DNA from: Stratiolaelaps scimitus
Taxonomy: Eukaryota > Arthropoda > Arachnida > Mesostigmata > Laelapidae
NCBI GenBank assembly: GCA_019614645.1
Contig: JABWDB010000002.1
Coordinates: 24,851,501-24,915,500 of the forward strand
Length of the DNA stretch: 64,000 nt
Direction of reading: 5' to 3'
In this document: positions 25,501-38,491 of the stretch, one piece after another
How the letters are laid out: each line of letters starts with the position of its first letter
Position numbering within the stretch: the stretch's first letter is position 1
Position numbers and translations under genes: made by a program
Notes under the pieces: generated by a model
The model's database searches: none
What the model was told of the DNA's origin: nothing
The model's input: only the letters and a program-made list of their open reading frames with translations

Positions 25501-28068
25501 TCTCGATCTCGGGGATATCTCGCGGACGGCCTTTCGATATGGACTTCGCAAGTGGGTGTTTCTGCATCGTTTTCTCTCTTCTCACACTCCACTCTTGCGG
25601 AGTAAAATTACGAAGTCCATCTTTTCCCTCTATACCTCGTTTCTTGGCCACGTAGACTTAGATTATTTGTCGCCTGCTTCTATTCAATTAGTACAATGTA
25701 TTCTCGCCAGCGATAAGCGTCTCATCGCGTTATCTAGACATTATGTCAGTCACTAATGTTATGCAATAGTACTTAAAACGCATTGGTGCTCAGCTTCGGC
25801 TTGCGTCTTCTGTAGCATTCACAACAGCAGACACAAGCCGAAGCTAAGCACTCAATGAGTCCCAGAAGCAATCATCTTAGCAATCAGTTTTTTAGTTCGT
25901 TTGCTTTCGCGATGATAACGTCGTCTTTTTTATTTGTTGAACGCCACACCCGATGTACATTTGAACTCAGCCCCGAAATTCGACGGGCATATGAGTGGTG
26001 GCGAACGGTGGATTTCAGCCGTGACCTGAATTTGGCTCGTCGTCGGCTCGTCGAGGTGATTCGAGCTAAGCTTGATAGGGAGGAACATCCTGTTGTAAAG
26101 AAAACTGAAAAGCACCAGTGGGCCGAGTCGCGTATCAAACAGGTAGATATTTGTTTACAGAACAAATAACGAATGAGGGGGGGGTACATTCAAATCGAAT
26201 TGATTTCGTTCTGAATTCATCCTGCCCGTTTATCACGAGTGTGGGTGGCTAGTCGGTTGGTTGGCTAGAATATCGTTGTGAAATTACAGTTCCATAAATA
26301 AATCACGCTAATGAATGAATGAGCGCTAATGAATGAATCTGTTCCTGATGCTACGCCTCGGAAGGTGCAAAATGCAATCCTGTGTTCATTTCCTTTTCCG
26401 TTCTGCCGTAGGTGTTGGAGTTAAATGGAGTGTGTCATGTTCGAGAAGGAGATGAAGTTCAAGTTGTGTATTCACGCAAGGCCGATCATGCGACATGCGA
26501 GGACGTCTGTATCTCGTGCAACGTTTGCGTACATAGGTACAATCGTATCTTCGTTGAAACTATTAATGTTATCCGTTAGACACATACGTAAACGATACAA
26601 CCACAAGTAAAACAATAGAGAAATAATTGTTGGTTATTGACTTTGTTAAATTTGGCTGTTACATATCTCAAAAATTATAGGTACGGTTGCACCTGCGTAT
26701 CACACGTCATTGACGGTCAGATGTGCCAGCATATTCATGCTGTGGCGCTTCGTAAAGGTGCACCCGGAGCTGAGTTCATCTCTGAGCAGCAAACAGATCC
26801 CGAGGAAGCGTTCAATCCCGAACGAGAGATTCGCGCACTAGGTCGAATCAATTACAACCAGCGTGTGCAAGAGATACTCAAAACTTTGGTGCCTCGGATG
26901 ATCCAAGCATTACAGGTGAGTAATCAGTCGATTTTACACATTATCAGCTGTATAAGAGATTTAGTTGTTTGCAGGGATGACATGATCTATCATCAACTTT
27001 CAGGGAGATCACTTCGTAGATCTGGAAAGAGTTGCCCAGCTCATCGAGAACGCCGCTGAAGTGTTAGAAGCAAGCGGTCCCGTACCTAACATCCATGTTG
27101 AGGAGAATGTCCCTAAGCCCCTACCTCTAGATGAGTTTCGTGGCCTCGTGGAGAAAATTCGCTTTAGTGCCGACGACAATGACGGGATAGCCGAGATTGC
27201 TGACGAAGGTGACCTCGTAAATAAGGAGGTTCAAGTTGACCCTGCTGACATAGAGAAGATTTATGCTGATCTGAACGAAGAAGAAAGCTACTTCGAAAAG
27301 CTGATGTTATCTGTAAGTAAGAAAAAGGCTGGACGTCCCTTTAGTACTGCTCATAAAAGGCAGAAAACTTCCAACAAAAAAATTACAGCGCTTGAAACAA
27401 GGACCAAACCAGAGCTGAAAGCTCTCCCCAAGCCTATACCAAAGAGAGGACCGGGACGGCCCAAAACGGTCAGTATCGCCGTAGAGAAAATAAATACTCC
27501 TCCAGTAGCAACCCCAAATCGACGGAGCAATCGAATCTCTGAACGACGTGCTCTCTCTGCGAAAAAAGCTGTGCCACAAATTTCCAAGCGGAAGAAGGCG
27601 GTCGTATCAAGGGCCGCAAACAAAAATCCAAAAGACTCGGCTAAATTAAAACAAAGCAGTCGAACAGCTGTCACCCCGCCAGAAGACACAGTCGAAATCA
27701 AGGTGGAAACAGATACCCTCGAGCCAGTTCCAAGTATCGTCGTTCTACCCTATCAAGAAGGGATTCGGTCAACAAAGCCATCCCTAGGCAGGGGTCGTGG
27801 TAGTTCTGGCATAGACCAGACGCAAACTGTGCATGAGTTCGTTATCACGCCGGCGACAAAGCGGTCGCGGACCCATGAAAGTTCCGAGGAATCTGGTCGT
27901 CCGACAGAGCCTTCTCCCATGCAAACCGTTGTTATAGAGGTCTCTCCTGCTGACGCGCCCATCTCGACAACGTTCGAGACAGCTGGTACGTCGAAGCCGA
28001 GCGACCCTGAAAAGTCTCGTAACACGCCGGCGGTCAAGGGCTGGATTCACGATCATATATATCTGTGA
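22529..28068 (+). CDS. FLYWCH-like / C2H2 / SWIM zinc-finger protein with AT-hooks (12 exons)
   Basis: Coding exons: 22529-22920, 23126-23317, 23509-23582, 23723-23822, 24001-24141, 24369-24525, 24803-24981, 25378-25551, 25971-26142, 26412-26536, 26681-26915, 27004-28068. All phases close over 3006 bases (1001 residues plus stop). Residues 1-150 hold a Cys/His module ending MEHHRDGTVITRQGIHNHGP, like FLYWCH or mutator-type fingers. Two C2H2 fingers follow (CCPVDDCGSQ...H at about 221-245; CPICKENFKW...H at about 268-290). Next is a core with HEFASSDDFWEWK, a Cys then VTFYRTHIGHT, and a leucine/isoleucine-rich helical block. A SWIM finger follows (CVHRYGCTC...CQHIHAV, about 567-590). The tail has AT-hook-like KKAGRP and GPGRPK. 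It is probably a nuclear DNA-binding protein. The domain order resembles arthropod proteins thought to come from mutator-like transposases, but I see no DDE catalytic core. An ATTAAA at 28272 could be the poly(A) signal. Confidence 0.85.
24603..24699 (+). other. Exon-like segment that does not fit the SWIM gene frame
   Basis: This 97-base piece follows TTTATAG and is open in a well-codon-biased frame (AAGHLYNVRVVSPNTG...). It ends before GTTCGT. Its length is not a multiple of three, and including it would break the frame between exons 24369-24525 and 24803-24981, which join correctly without it. It could be a frame-breaking cassette exon or an intronic coincidence. Confidence 0.25.
25074..25121. 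repeat. Dispersed repeat, copy 1
   Basis: The stretch containing TTTTCGAGCTGACCCTCAGC, followed by TTCCC, CTATCTGACAGGCCTCAGC, recurs at about 59543-59590 with a few differences. The sequence is inside the intron between SWIM-gene exons 24803-24981 and 25378-25551. The element family is unknown to me. Confidence 0.75.
25781..25857 (+). ncRNA. Candidate intronic pre-miRNA-like hairpin
   Basis: The left arm GTGCTCAGCTTCGGCTTGCG and on to 25812 pairs with 25825-25851 (GACACAAGCCGAAGCTAAGC within it). There are three mismatches over 27 positions and a 12-base loop. A further CATTG/CAATG clamp follows after a one-base bulge. The size (77 bases), the imperfect long stem and the position in a host-gene intron (25552-25970) match microRNA precursors. 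No mature sequence is recognised. It could instead be a decayed inverted repeat. Confidence 0.4.
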
Positions 28069-29814
28069 ATTTGTACAAGAACTCCAAGATGTTCGGAAAT
28101 AACGGTTCTATATTTCTAGACATCTGATATTCGGAATCTGATTTAGATTTTTGTATTAATGATTAAATTAGGTGTCGAAGCTAAAATTCAAGCTAGTAGG
28201 CAGGTAATGCCGTAGTCTGTTTGAATCACATTCGTCTAAATAGATAAATTGCAATTTATTCATGGACATATATTAAACCGTTTAAGTAAAGATTATTCAA
28301 ATTCGGCTTCGTTATTCATTCGCTTCTATTTTAGAGTAGGGCAATGAGTAACGAGCTGATAATAATGTTGGCTGTGAGTCAGGCCGGAATAATTTACTTA
28401 CTTACAAAACAACATGATACTTGAATTGTGATTCTTCCAGCAACAATAGACACAAAGAATTGAAATGGAGAAAGAGAAGTAGGAAATTTGTATAAAGTAT
28501 AGAAATGGCGATCACAAAGCAAAAACAAAATGAAATGGATGACGACGGGACGTTGAATTTCGGCTGTTGTATATGAAGGCCTTGTTACAGTGATTTATCT
28601 TCTGAATAGTGGTTGCAGGATCGATTCTTGTGCTTCGCTTTTCTACTTCCGAATGCCCTATTAGGTTGGGATTATTTTCTTTAATTATATATAATGCTTT
28701 TTTTATTTATCACATTTTTTTTCTCGCCTATGTATACGCTGATAATGATTATGAATATATTATATGGTTGTATGCACACCTACATGAAACACTAAATGAT
28801 AATGTTTAGGATGCATAAAGGTAAAAGGCATTTCGAAAGAAAATTGTAAATCAAACCTACGCTCTATGAGCTACTTTCGAGTTTGCTTAACACGAACGCA
28901 ACTGTTTTGGGTCGAAACGATTATTAATCAAGGCCTATACGAAGAATGTGAATTAATAATGCCGTCCCTCAGTATATCTATGGAACCTATCGATGAATTA
29001 ATTGATTTTATTACTTCGAATGACGCAGCCAACCGCATGAACGGACGTGATCTCTAGAAGTAATTAAAAAATGTGACTGAAAGAAAATCGTGTACAACTA
29101 CACGATTTATGTGGACGAGAAAGAGCGTTAACTTGAATTACAGCTGGAAAACATTTCCATATATATTCATGTACTCCTAGAATTTCATCTTCCTACGTAA
29201 GCTTGGTAGATTAGGACAAGCGTATACTATCTCAATCGTGTGTTATTAAACTAATTTAAAAGATGCTCGGAAAATTCCAATCCATTTTATGTGGGCTAAA
29301 TTGAATGTGTTAAAAAAAGAAAATTCTCTGCATTTGTTTGATCAAAATTGAGTAAATAAATCGATGTCATTACAGTGGTGCCTTATAAAATTGTATTAGC
29401 TGAATTATGTGCGAGTCGAAATCTAGAATGTTTACCTAATGTTCAGAGACAAAGCGAAACACATATGTATCTGCTCATCAAAGTTCAATTGCAACAATTT
29501 ATTCTGCCGCATGGCTGGAGAACTTCTCGTTAATTTCTAACAACAACGACAGCAAAGCGAATCACTCCTCAGATCCCACCGCACTACATATCGACAGTGC
29601 AAGAGGTGCCGTTGAGGCTAAAATGTAAAAAGCAATAATAAACATGTGTAACATCTATACAAATGTACAGCGAACTATTAATGATACCTATCAAATGGGG
29701 CACAGTTGAACTCCAACCGTCATTCAGCTTACATACATACATATATATTACGAGTGACCAAACTCTTGCCCGGGTGACTATTTTCGCCAGTGAAGTTCTC
29801 TACCTTCGTAACCA
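28069..29814. other. Interval between two convergent genes
   Basis: The SWIM gene (plus) and the zinc-finger locus (minus) end here tail to tail. The region is A+T-rich and no exon is supported. It contains one copy of a dispersed repeat (28364-28395), an ATTAAA at 28272 for the plus-strand gene, and a minus-strand AATAAA (TTTATT at 29498-29503) that could end the longest zinc-finger transcript. ATTAGGTTGGG at 28660 resembles a mariner end, but nothing else supports one. Confidence 0.5.
28364..28395. repeat. Dispersed repeat, second family, copy 1
   Basis: AATGTTGGCTGTGAGTCAGG with a following GGAATAATTT recurs at 62721-62751 as AATGTTGGCTGTGAGTCAGC with CTGAAAAATTT. A shorter relative may be present near 54996. 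The flanks are A+T-rich. Possibly the end of an unrecognised transposon. Confidence 0.6.
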
Positions 29815-31909
29815 CTATTTTTTAGGTTTGCTAATCGCTTTGTTTGGCTGAGTTTTGCTTGGGGATTGTTTGGACTTTTTCTTCGAACAATCCGATATTG
29901 ACGCGCCTTTGATCGCCTTGCTTGAGGTCCGTGTTCGCGTCTTTACACCTGTCGATAATGCTTGGCTTTCGCCAACGGGCAAGGTGATCGTAGTTTTAGT
30001 ATCGGAGATACTGTTATTACTAACCTGTACTTCCTTGTTATTCTGATCAACTGTCATGATACCCGCTTGGTCAATCCTAAATCCCGATACCGTACTACTC
30101 TCGCAGCGAATTTTATGGTCCCGAAATAGATTAATCGATTTCGTGGCGAATCCACAATTGTAGCACGCGAACAGGGCTGAAACAGTGTTTCCCTTCACGT
30201 GTTTCTCCCACATATGCTCCACCAACTCCTTGATTGATGACCAATTGCGGGTACAGAACGCGCAACAGAAGCTTTTTAAATTGTAGAATTGCCGCTGTGG
30301 TTTCGACTGCGCTGTGCTGCTCGAATGATGCTTGCCATCGTCAGCTTTTAGACAGAAGCGCTCCTTGTGTAGTTCGAGGCTTTGCTGGTACCTCGTCGTA
30401 AAAGGGCAACGCCCACACTCCAGCGACGGGGTGATATGGCTATACACATGGCGTAGCAGCTCTGCCTGTGATGCAAACATTCTGCAGCAGTGCTCGCAAA
30501 CCGCAAGTTGGACTCCGTTATGCTTGTTGTAGATATGGGTAAGTACGTCCGGCAAGGCCAACTCCGCGTCACATTGAATGCAACGGATTGAGTCTAGCCG
30601 TTCATGGCGGAGCGGTGGTACACCATCGATGTGTGCGGGATTTCGAAGCGGGTGATGGGTGCAGAAATGATCGACAATTGACAGTGAGACGATGTTCTGA
30701 TCGCAGAAGGGGCACGGTTCGACCGCCTGATATGCCACTGGATCAGGAGGTGTGGGCGAGCATATGCGGAACTCCTCAGGTATTTTCTCAGAGGATGATC
30801 CGTCGCCACTTCGACTGTGGCCACTGCATCGGCTGGCGTTGCTTGTTCCGCTCCGCTTCGTCCCGCTAATGCCGAATGCATAGTCGTGCAACCGAAGGTA
30901 GTCCGACCTCTGTTTGCTGTCCAGCATCGGCGTGCGATCGGCACTGCCGGAGCAGTCGTCAACGTGACGCAATCGCTCCTCTTCGGAGTCAAGATGGATG
31001 AGACAACGCTCACAACGAAGTTTGCTAGATACGCCCGCTCTACCACATTTAGTTCCACCTTCCCCGTTTTTATTTCGATGTAGCAGCATGTGAACTTGAA
31101 AATGGTACATTGACGAGAACTCCTTACTGCAAGTTTCACATGTATAGTGCTTATCGTTGTCAATGCCATGAGAACGAATATGTTTACTCATGGCCGCCCA
31201 ATATCGTGAACGAAAATTGCACTGATGGCAGCTATAGTCCTTCTCCTTGTCTTTGCGGGTTATTGCCTGTTGTTCCTTGTTATTATTATTATTAATATGA
31301 TTATCGTCGTCGTCGTCGTTGTTCTCCACAGTAGAGGTGTCATGGCTCTTCAAATGTCGATTATAGTCGAACTGGTACTGAAATTTGCGGTTGCAACGGT
31401 CACAGGCAAAGCGGAATTCACCTGTGTGCTTCCGACGATGTTCTCGCAGGTACTTTGCTGATTTTGTTGTGAAGGTGCATTGTTCAAACTCGCACCGAAA
31501 CTGCCGGTCGGGATTATTGTGCCTCTCGATGTGCGACATCAGATTGGCTTTCCAGGTGAACCGTTTCGGGCAGAGATGACAGATAAATCTACCCTCCTGC
31601 CTGTGCTTCTGAGCATGACAGCGTAGGTTTGTTCGAGATGAGAAACCTTTCCCACAGTCGGAGCAGAGAAAAGGTCGCTCGTGCGTGTGTCTTGCCCGAA
31701 CGTGATCTTCGAGAAATTTGCTGCATGACGCGCCCGCATAATCACAGCCCTCGAATGGACACTGTAGACGAGCTGTCTCGTGGACTGCTCGAACGTGAGC
31801 GGCCAGTCGGGATGCCGCCGCGAATGCCTTCCCACAACGGTCGCAAACGTGATCTCCCAAGCCGTGCACACGTTCCTCGTGTACTGCTCGCAGGCCCTGC
31901 TGGCTGAAT
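29815..31909 (-). CDS. Alternative 3' exon C of the zinc-finger locus (16-finger array)
   Basis: The exon opens after GTTTCAG at 31910 and reads a-FSQQGLRAVHEERVH, the second half of the shared finger. About 15 further C2H2 or C2HC fingers follow. A compact proximal block runs from CDRCGKAFAAASRLAAH to CETCSKEFSSMYHF, including CX4C forms CPFEGCDYAG and CEFEQCTFTT. It is broken by an Asp/Asn-rich low-complexity linker. A distal block follows from CPFCDQNIVSLS to CYNCGFATKS, with a basic Ser/Lys/Thr tail ending KAISKPKK and stop. It is the most diverged of the three variants and lacks the terminal single finger shared by the other two. There is no ATG at the 5' end of the open frame, which supports its use as a spliced exon. 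Confidence 0.8.
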
Positions 31910-32251
31910 CTGAAACGATAGCCAGATAATCACAATAGGCACGCTGTACTTCAAGACAGACGTTGAGATAGACACACAGAATAGAGAGATTACAGCGGAG
32001 ACCCGCAGCGCTGCAGCGTGTCAGTAAGCGCTACTCCTATAGCTGAATGTTATCATTATTCGAAACTGTTAGCAATTAACTCTTGCTTAATTCGTCATAT
32101 CTTGATCCATCTCCAATTCGGAAAAAAAACAATTTATGACCTTGGGGCCTTCTTTTATATTTGTGGCCACTTTTGACTGACAAATCTGTTCAATACAGAC
32201 ATTGAGCACCAATGTTTACCTATCGCTTGTCTGTTTTAGCATGTGAAAACG

Positions 32252-32282
<31 letters not shown>

Positions 32283-35200
32283 CGACGTACGTTCCATTAT
32301 ATGTCCGAATGAGTATTAGTTATTATACAAAAATAGGCGAGCTCAAGATATGCCATTATAAAACTAAACCAATAGGGCGCAGAGCTAAACTCTGACACCT
32401 ATTCAAAGTAGATTCTTGATACGCGAGTGACCTAAATGGAAGAAATCGATTTAATTTTGACGAGAATTGCCATTGAATATAGGGGATCAATATCTTGCCA
32501 TTATCTTAGCGAAACTACAAATTACGTTAGGCCATTTGCTGAGAGCTTCGACAGTTCGAGTGACACATTGAAAAGGGCACAATATTCATGGTACAAAAGA
32601 CATATTTATTCGCATCTCTATTACAAAGCATCGTTTGTATATGTTTTTGTGCAAAGAAGTTTATATATATATATATATTTATAATTGATACAATTTGTCC
32701 AGATTGATTAAAATACTATCAACATCACTGATTCGTTGAGCGGCTGTCTAACTGCAATTCAAGTGAAAGTTTTCATTCGTTCCTGCAGAAAACTTCACAG
32801 TATCTCATCATCAGGTAAAGCTTTTGACACCATCAAACTCCTTTTACCAAAGCGTATATACATTCTAACAAGTTACAATAACTTGGAAAGATCTCTCCCA
32901 TAGAAAGTTACCAAGTGTTCATTCGTATGTTCATGGTGTTTTCACTTAGGTAAGTCAATGCGTGTTGTAACAACTACTACCAGACATTATCTAAGTTATA
33001 GTGTCACTGTGTAGCTTTTATAAAATCTACCTTGCAAAATGTCATGTTGTTGCCTTAGTCGCCTACGCCATTCAAAAATATCTTACACCAGTATTATGTG
33101 TATATATATATATATATATATACAACGTAACTTGACAATTAATTTCATTTCATGGTATATATTGAGTATCATTTGTGAAATCACACAAGCTCCGTTACGC
33201 GATTGTAACCCGTTTCCACTTTCGAGATTGAACACATCGAATGATCAAAGAGTCACACAGGCTGGACTCTGCTTTCGATAAGTGACTGACGAAGCCTGTG
33301 AAGCTACAGTCCATCGGCTTTTCGTCATCGAAGGGGACTCCGAAACAGATACAGCTACACACGCACACATTCACACAAACCGGAGGAAAAGACACATACC
33401 TTTTTTTCCCCCACATGTGAGAACTTTTTGCTCATTCTGTACGTGTTCCACACTTTGCCATTAAGTAGTATTGTTTGTTTGAGGCAAACGTGTAATTAAC
33501 TATGCAAAATCACTCAACGCGTTGCACTTGTAAACAAGGATCGTGTATTTCATTATTGTATTGGACAAGCTCGCTTTCGTTCCCGTTGCGACATCTCGCT
33601 ACGAGATCTAGTCTACATAGCGCTCCTTCCTCTGTAGATGAACCCTTGTGTAATCTACAATGTGCACCAGTTAACTGGGTCGAGTTAATTATAACAATCA
33701 ACGTGTTTATTACCGTACATCGTGTCAATAATTAGTAACACAATAGCGGCTAATGAAGTGTCCGCCAAAGGGAAAAAAATTTGTCAATAAGCTGGCTAAC
33801 GTGATTGATAGAGTACAAGAAAAAAAGACACAAATGATCAACGTTTGATAAACATTGAAACGTCACTTCCACGTGATGCGCTATATACAACCTCGCATAA
33901 AAAGTATCCGCGCGAAAGAGTCTTCATTTTACTTCATGATTGAGCGTCTTTTCAAGTTGGCGAAAGCAACGAAATATGTTCACAGACGATGCGCAGCTGA
34001 CAAATCGGCCAAACGTCTTCACTCAAACCTAGAACGCTCCACAAGACTTCCTTCGATTTAGGTCGTTGTTATCTTGACTTTTTTCATTATTTATTAAATA
34101 CTAAGGTCTCAGTGCTGACTTGACTTTCACTAACACGACGATATTCGACGCAGCTTTAATCGACTACACATGTCATTTGTGTTATGCTTCTATGCAATAT
34201 ACTGGCCTTAACCCCTTATAATGTAGGCAGACAAGAGACATAATGAATAGTATTCAGTTGTTAAACAAAAACAATGGCATGTGATGCACAACTTAGGACA
34301 AAACTAAAAGAAAATAATAATTATTATTATAATAATAATCATAATAAACAATACTTAACAAAATAATACCTTATTACGTTTGTTATGTATACATTGATAG
34401 TTTCGCTCCCACAAGCTGATCAAAAAGAAATCAAGCATGAAGCGAAACCATAAACAAAAATCAACAACCTTATCAAAACTTGTTCCATCTCATAGTTTAG
34501 ATAGCTACAGTTCGCTCTATTCCTATTTATGTGCTCTCTTCCACTCCTTTGAGCCGACTCGTATTTTCACTTTGTTGACATGAGCCTCGACGATGTGCGA
34601 CGCGAATTTCGTCTGGTCCACGAAGAACGTATCGCACTGTGGACAGGCAAACATCTCGACTTCATCGTCAACCTCATCCGCCACAGCATGGTCGACCTCA
34701 TCACTGTTGGTTTCAATGATTACCTCGCCTTCGCCGTTCACCGTGGCTGCAATGTGACTACTTCGAATAGAGCTACAAGCTTCGTTGTCGGTGTGTTTCA
34801 ATTTACAGGGTGGCACTAATTTCATGTCGACGTACCGGTGTAATGACTCCCCTATTGTGGGTCTATTATCATCCTGTCCAACACCGTCGTCGTTGTCGGT
34901 GTTCGTCGGCGTCCCCTCAACTTGCTTAGTGTCGTCCTGGCTACCTGGTAGTTTGACGTTGACGGGTGCAGCCTCAGTGCACACCGCGTCAATTGATTCC
35001 GAAGGCGAATGGCCCTCAATGAGGAAATTGACTCGTGGATCGTGTAGCCGCTCACCCTTCGTAATCCTTCGTATTGTCTGTTTTTTCCGTTTCATTGACA
35101 CTTTGGACCCTTGTGCCTGATCTCTTACCCGTGGCGCGTAATCGGAGTCGGAGTCGCTAGCGTAGTTGGTTTTCTTCGTTTTTGTCGGTTTAGCACGAGT

Positions 35201-38200
35201 GCTTCTCCTTTTAGGCTGCACACCTTCGTCCGTTTGATTCCGCACCGTGCGAACCAGTGCCCCTTGGATCAGTAGCTTTTTCAGCACTTTTGAATGACGT
35301 TGCGGCATTTTCGGCGATTCGACTATCTTACTTCCCTGCAACTCGTTCAGTTCGATTTGCCCTTTCTCCTTTGCAGAAGGTTGAGGCTTGCCTTCTACCA
35401 TCGTCTGGCCATTTGCAAGTTTTGGCTCCGTTCTCGCTTTCTTTGTTGCATGCTTGACAATTGATTTTGACGCAGTTAAATCTCTCTTATCGCCCTCCTC
35501 CTCATCATCGCTACTTGCCCAGTGCATCCTTGGTTCTTTTACGACGACGACACCCTTTGTGCCGCGCTTCTTAGCTGGCAAAGCAATTCTCACGCGCATC
35601 GGCTTTATAGCAGCTGCTTCTTCGGCACTCCCACTTTCGTCCTCCCATGGCATGTCCTGCTCTTCAATTTTCACTTTGACTTTCCGCAAGCGCCCACCAC
35701 TCTTTAGACACTGCTTCCTTTCTCCGTCTGCGGGCCCGCCGACCTCACCGGTCTCTGTTCCTCCATCGTCGGCCTCCGGCTCGCAACCGGCCTTGTGCGC
35801 CTTCAGCAAGAACGGAATATGTGTTGTGAAGTCGCAGCGCGGACACTTCAGAGGCGTCTCGTGGAAGTTACAGTTGCTCTTCCGATGCCGAAGGTAGGTT
35901 CTCTCTACGGCCGTACTAAAGCCACAGTTCTCGCATAGATGTGTATGCTCATGGGTATGGCGTACCGCGACGTGCTCACGCAGCCTTCCCGGCGTGTAGA
36001 ACATCTGCTCACAGAAGCTGCACTTATGCCGTAGACGGTCCTTCGAGTGCACGCGATGCTCGTGAGCCCTCTGGTTGTTTCTATCGCTGAAAGCACGGTC
36101 GCAGTGCTGACACTTGTAAGGTTTCTCTTTGGTATGGACGGCTCGCACGTGCGCGGCGAGACAGTAGCCCTCGAAATCACACATCGTGCATTTTCTTTTC
36201 CCGCTGGACGCAGCCAGATCCATTCCAAGATGCTTTAGCCGGACATGCTTGTTCAGTTGCTGCTGGTATTTGCTCTTGTAGTCACATCCGTCGTAGCTGC
36301 ACGCGAATCGGAAATCCTGATGAGCCAGCATCGTATGCTGCTTCAGTCGGAAGGGCGTACTGAATAGCTTGCCACACTGATCGCACGTACATTTGCCAAT
36401 GTTGTGCTTACCCGCGAGGTGCTCGTTCAGGTGACCGCTCAACTTGAACCTACAACACAATGACAACAACGACAATAGCAACAATAACAACAACCACATC
36501 GGGAGGTGGGAAGATGATCCAGTAATACACTCAGACAGACATAGACCGACATACACGCACACATAGATGAAAGTGACAGATCTGAGACAAACAAATGTGC
36601 TAAGAAATCCACGATTGGCGAAACAGTCACAAATCGAACGGTAACTGCGAAAAACCTTAAGAGCCCTCAACCCGAAACAAGTGGGGGCAGCTGTACCTCA
36701 CATGTACCTCAGCTGTACACACACATCACAAAATGAGTGGTACAACCAAGTTCGTTTGTGAGTTGTGCTTATAGACGATATCAATTTCCCCATACACTCT
36801 CTCTCTCTCTCTCTCTATCCCGATAGCGGTCGGGGCTGAAAAGAACTGAAGTGTTTGGTACGATGTCATACAAGTATATGAAATAATGTTCATCTAGTAG
36901 TGTTACTGTGGGTATGTACAGAGCAATTAAAGAGGCGATGATAGTGGTATCTATGTCTAAAGTATATATACATTTTCATGGTATATGTAATTTATTATTG
37001 TTGTCCTTTTTTACATAATAACGCATAGCAAAAACAGGTCATTTGCTTCGCTCTTATTGAAGAAGGTCACCTAATTATCGCGATCGCCTACCAATCAAAT
37101 GAGTCTTACGAAAACAATGTTAACCTCGTAATCCTCTACGAAAATCGGATTGTATCCAAACATAGGAGGTGTTCACAGCTCAAAAATTACTTAAGCTATC
37201 CTTGGCCACCTTCGATAATTTGGACATCTTTTACACTGCGTGCAATTTTTTGTTTTCCTTATAACAGCCTCTTAGACTGCCAGAACGGCGCAGGAATACA
37301 CTGTGACGTTGACTCCTCCGACGCTGCCTCCGCAACTACAATGCTGACATAGTGTCATAAAAGTGTGCGCTGTTAAGAGCGTCCTAAGTAACCCGATCTG
37401 TTTCCAGCTTGCCCATTTGCCGGCAATCTAATGTGCGCATACTAAAATTTAACCAGATACATATTGGTACTTACTGCAGAAGTATTTTCGTCTTTGACGC
37501 CACTCAGAAGATCATTGGCAAAAACTAAATGCAGTGAAAAACAATGACTCATTGGAGCCATTAAATAAGCAGTACTATTAACTCCAGTGAGGAGTGCAAT
37601 AGCTGTGAATCTCAGTTGCATTGTCTAACGTTATTTTCGGAACTTCTCTTCACAGCGTTTTCTCAACCCTCCTAATTCAGCGGTTCATTTGAGCTTGGTA
37701 TCTAGCTCTATTCGACGCAACAATGAAAACAGAACAAATATAATATAAATCATTTTTGCCAACTCGGCACTTTATTTCTTCTATTCAGGTAACTGTTCGA
37801 AATGTACAGGGATGCCCAAGTCAAAAAATATTTTAAGTAACTTGTGCTCTCCATAGTTCACGATTAGCACTTTAGCGTTGAAATCGTCTCGCGTCTCTTC
37901 TCATTTACTCTTACATAGAATAAAATGATAATCATACTAATGATAATGATGATAATAATAATAATAATACAATTATGAGTATCTTATCGTCTTCATAAGC
38001 ACAAATCAACAACTACTCCAGTCATATGCGTGTCACAAGGGCCAGATAGAAGAAAATGACTACCTCTCGTGTGAGGGAATGACGAATTACTCATGCACAT
38101 TTCGAATCGAGAAATTCTTCGCTATTTCCTTTTACCAACATACAACCTAACTTTGTTGTTACGATTTAAATATCGCTCTGTAGATAACTGATATTTGCAA

Positions 38201-38445
38201 AGCAAACCAAGAAGGATTTATTATGAATAACACAATTCATAATAGTTCTACAATAGGAAGAGTGATGACTTCTCGTGGTTTCTGTACATTCAGAAATAAC
38301 AACATTCGATTGGATTCGCTCATTTGTTACATCATCCATTCGTTCACTCACACAAGCATACAATCAACCACGACCCACGTCATTTAGATCTTCAGAGTAT
38401 ATGTACACTTGATAGTCGTCACACCAACACGACGAATCTGCCCTC

Positions 38446-38491
<46 letters not shown>

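Noticed and set aside
28657..28690. ATTAGGTTGGG looks like a mariner terminal repeat
   Set aside because: The match stops after 10-11 bases; no transposase fragment and no partner repeat lie nearby.
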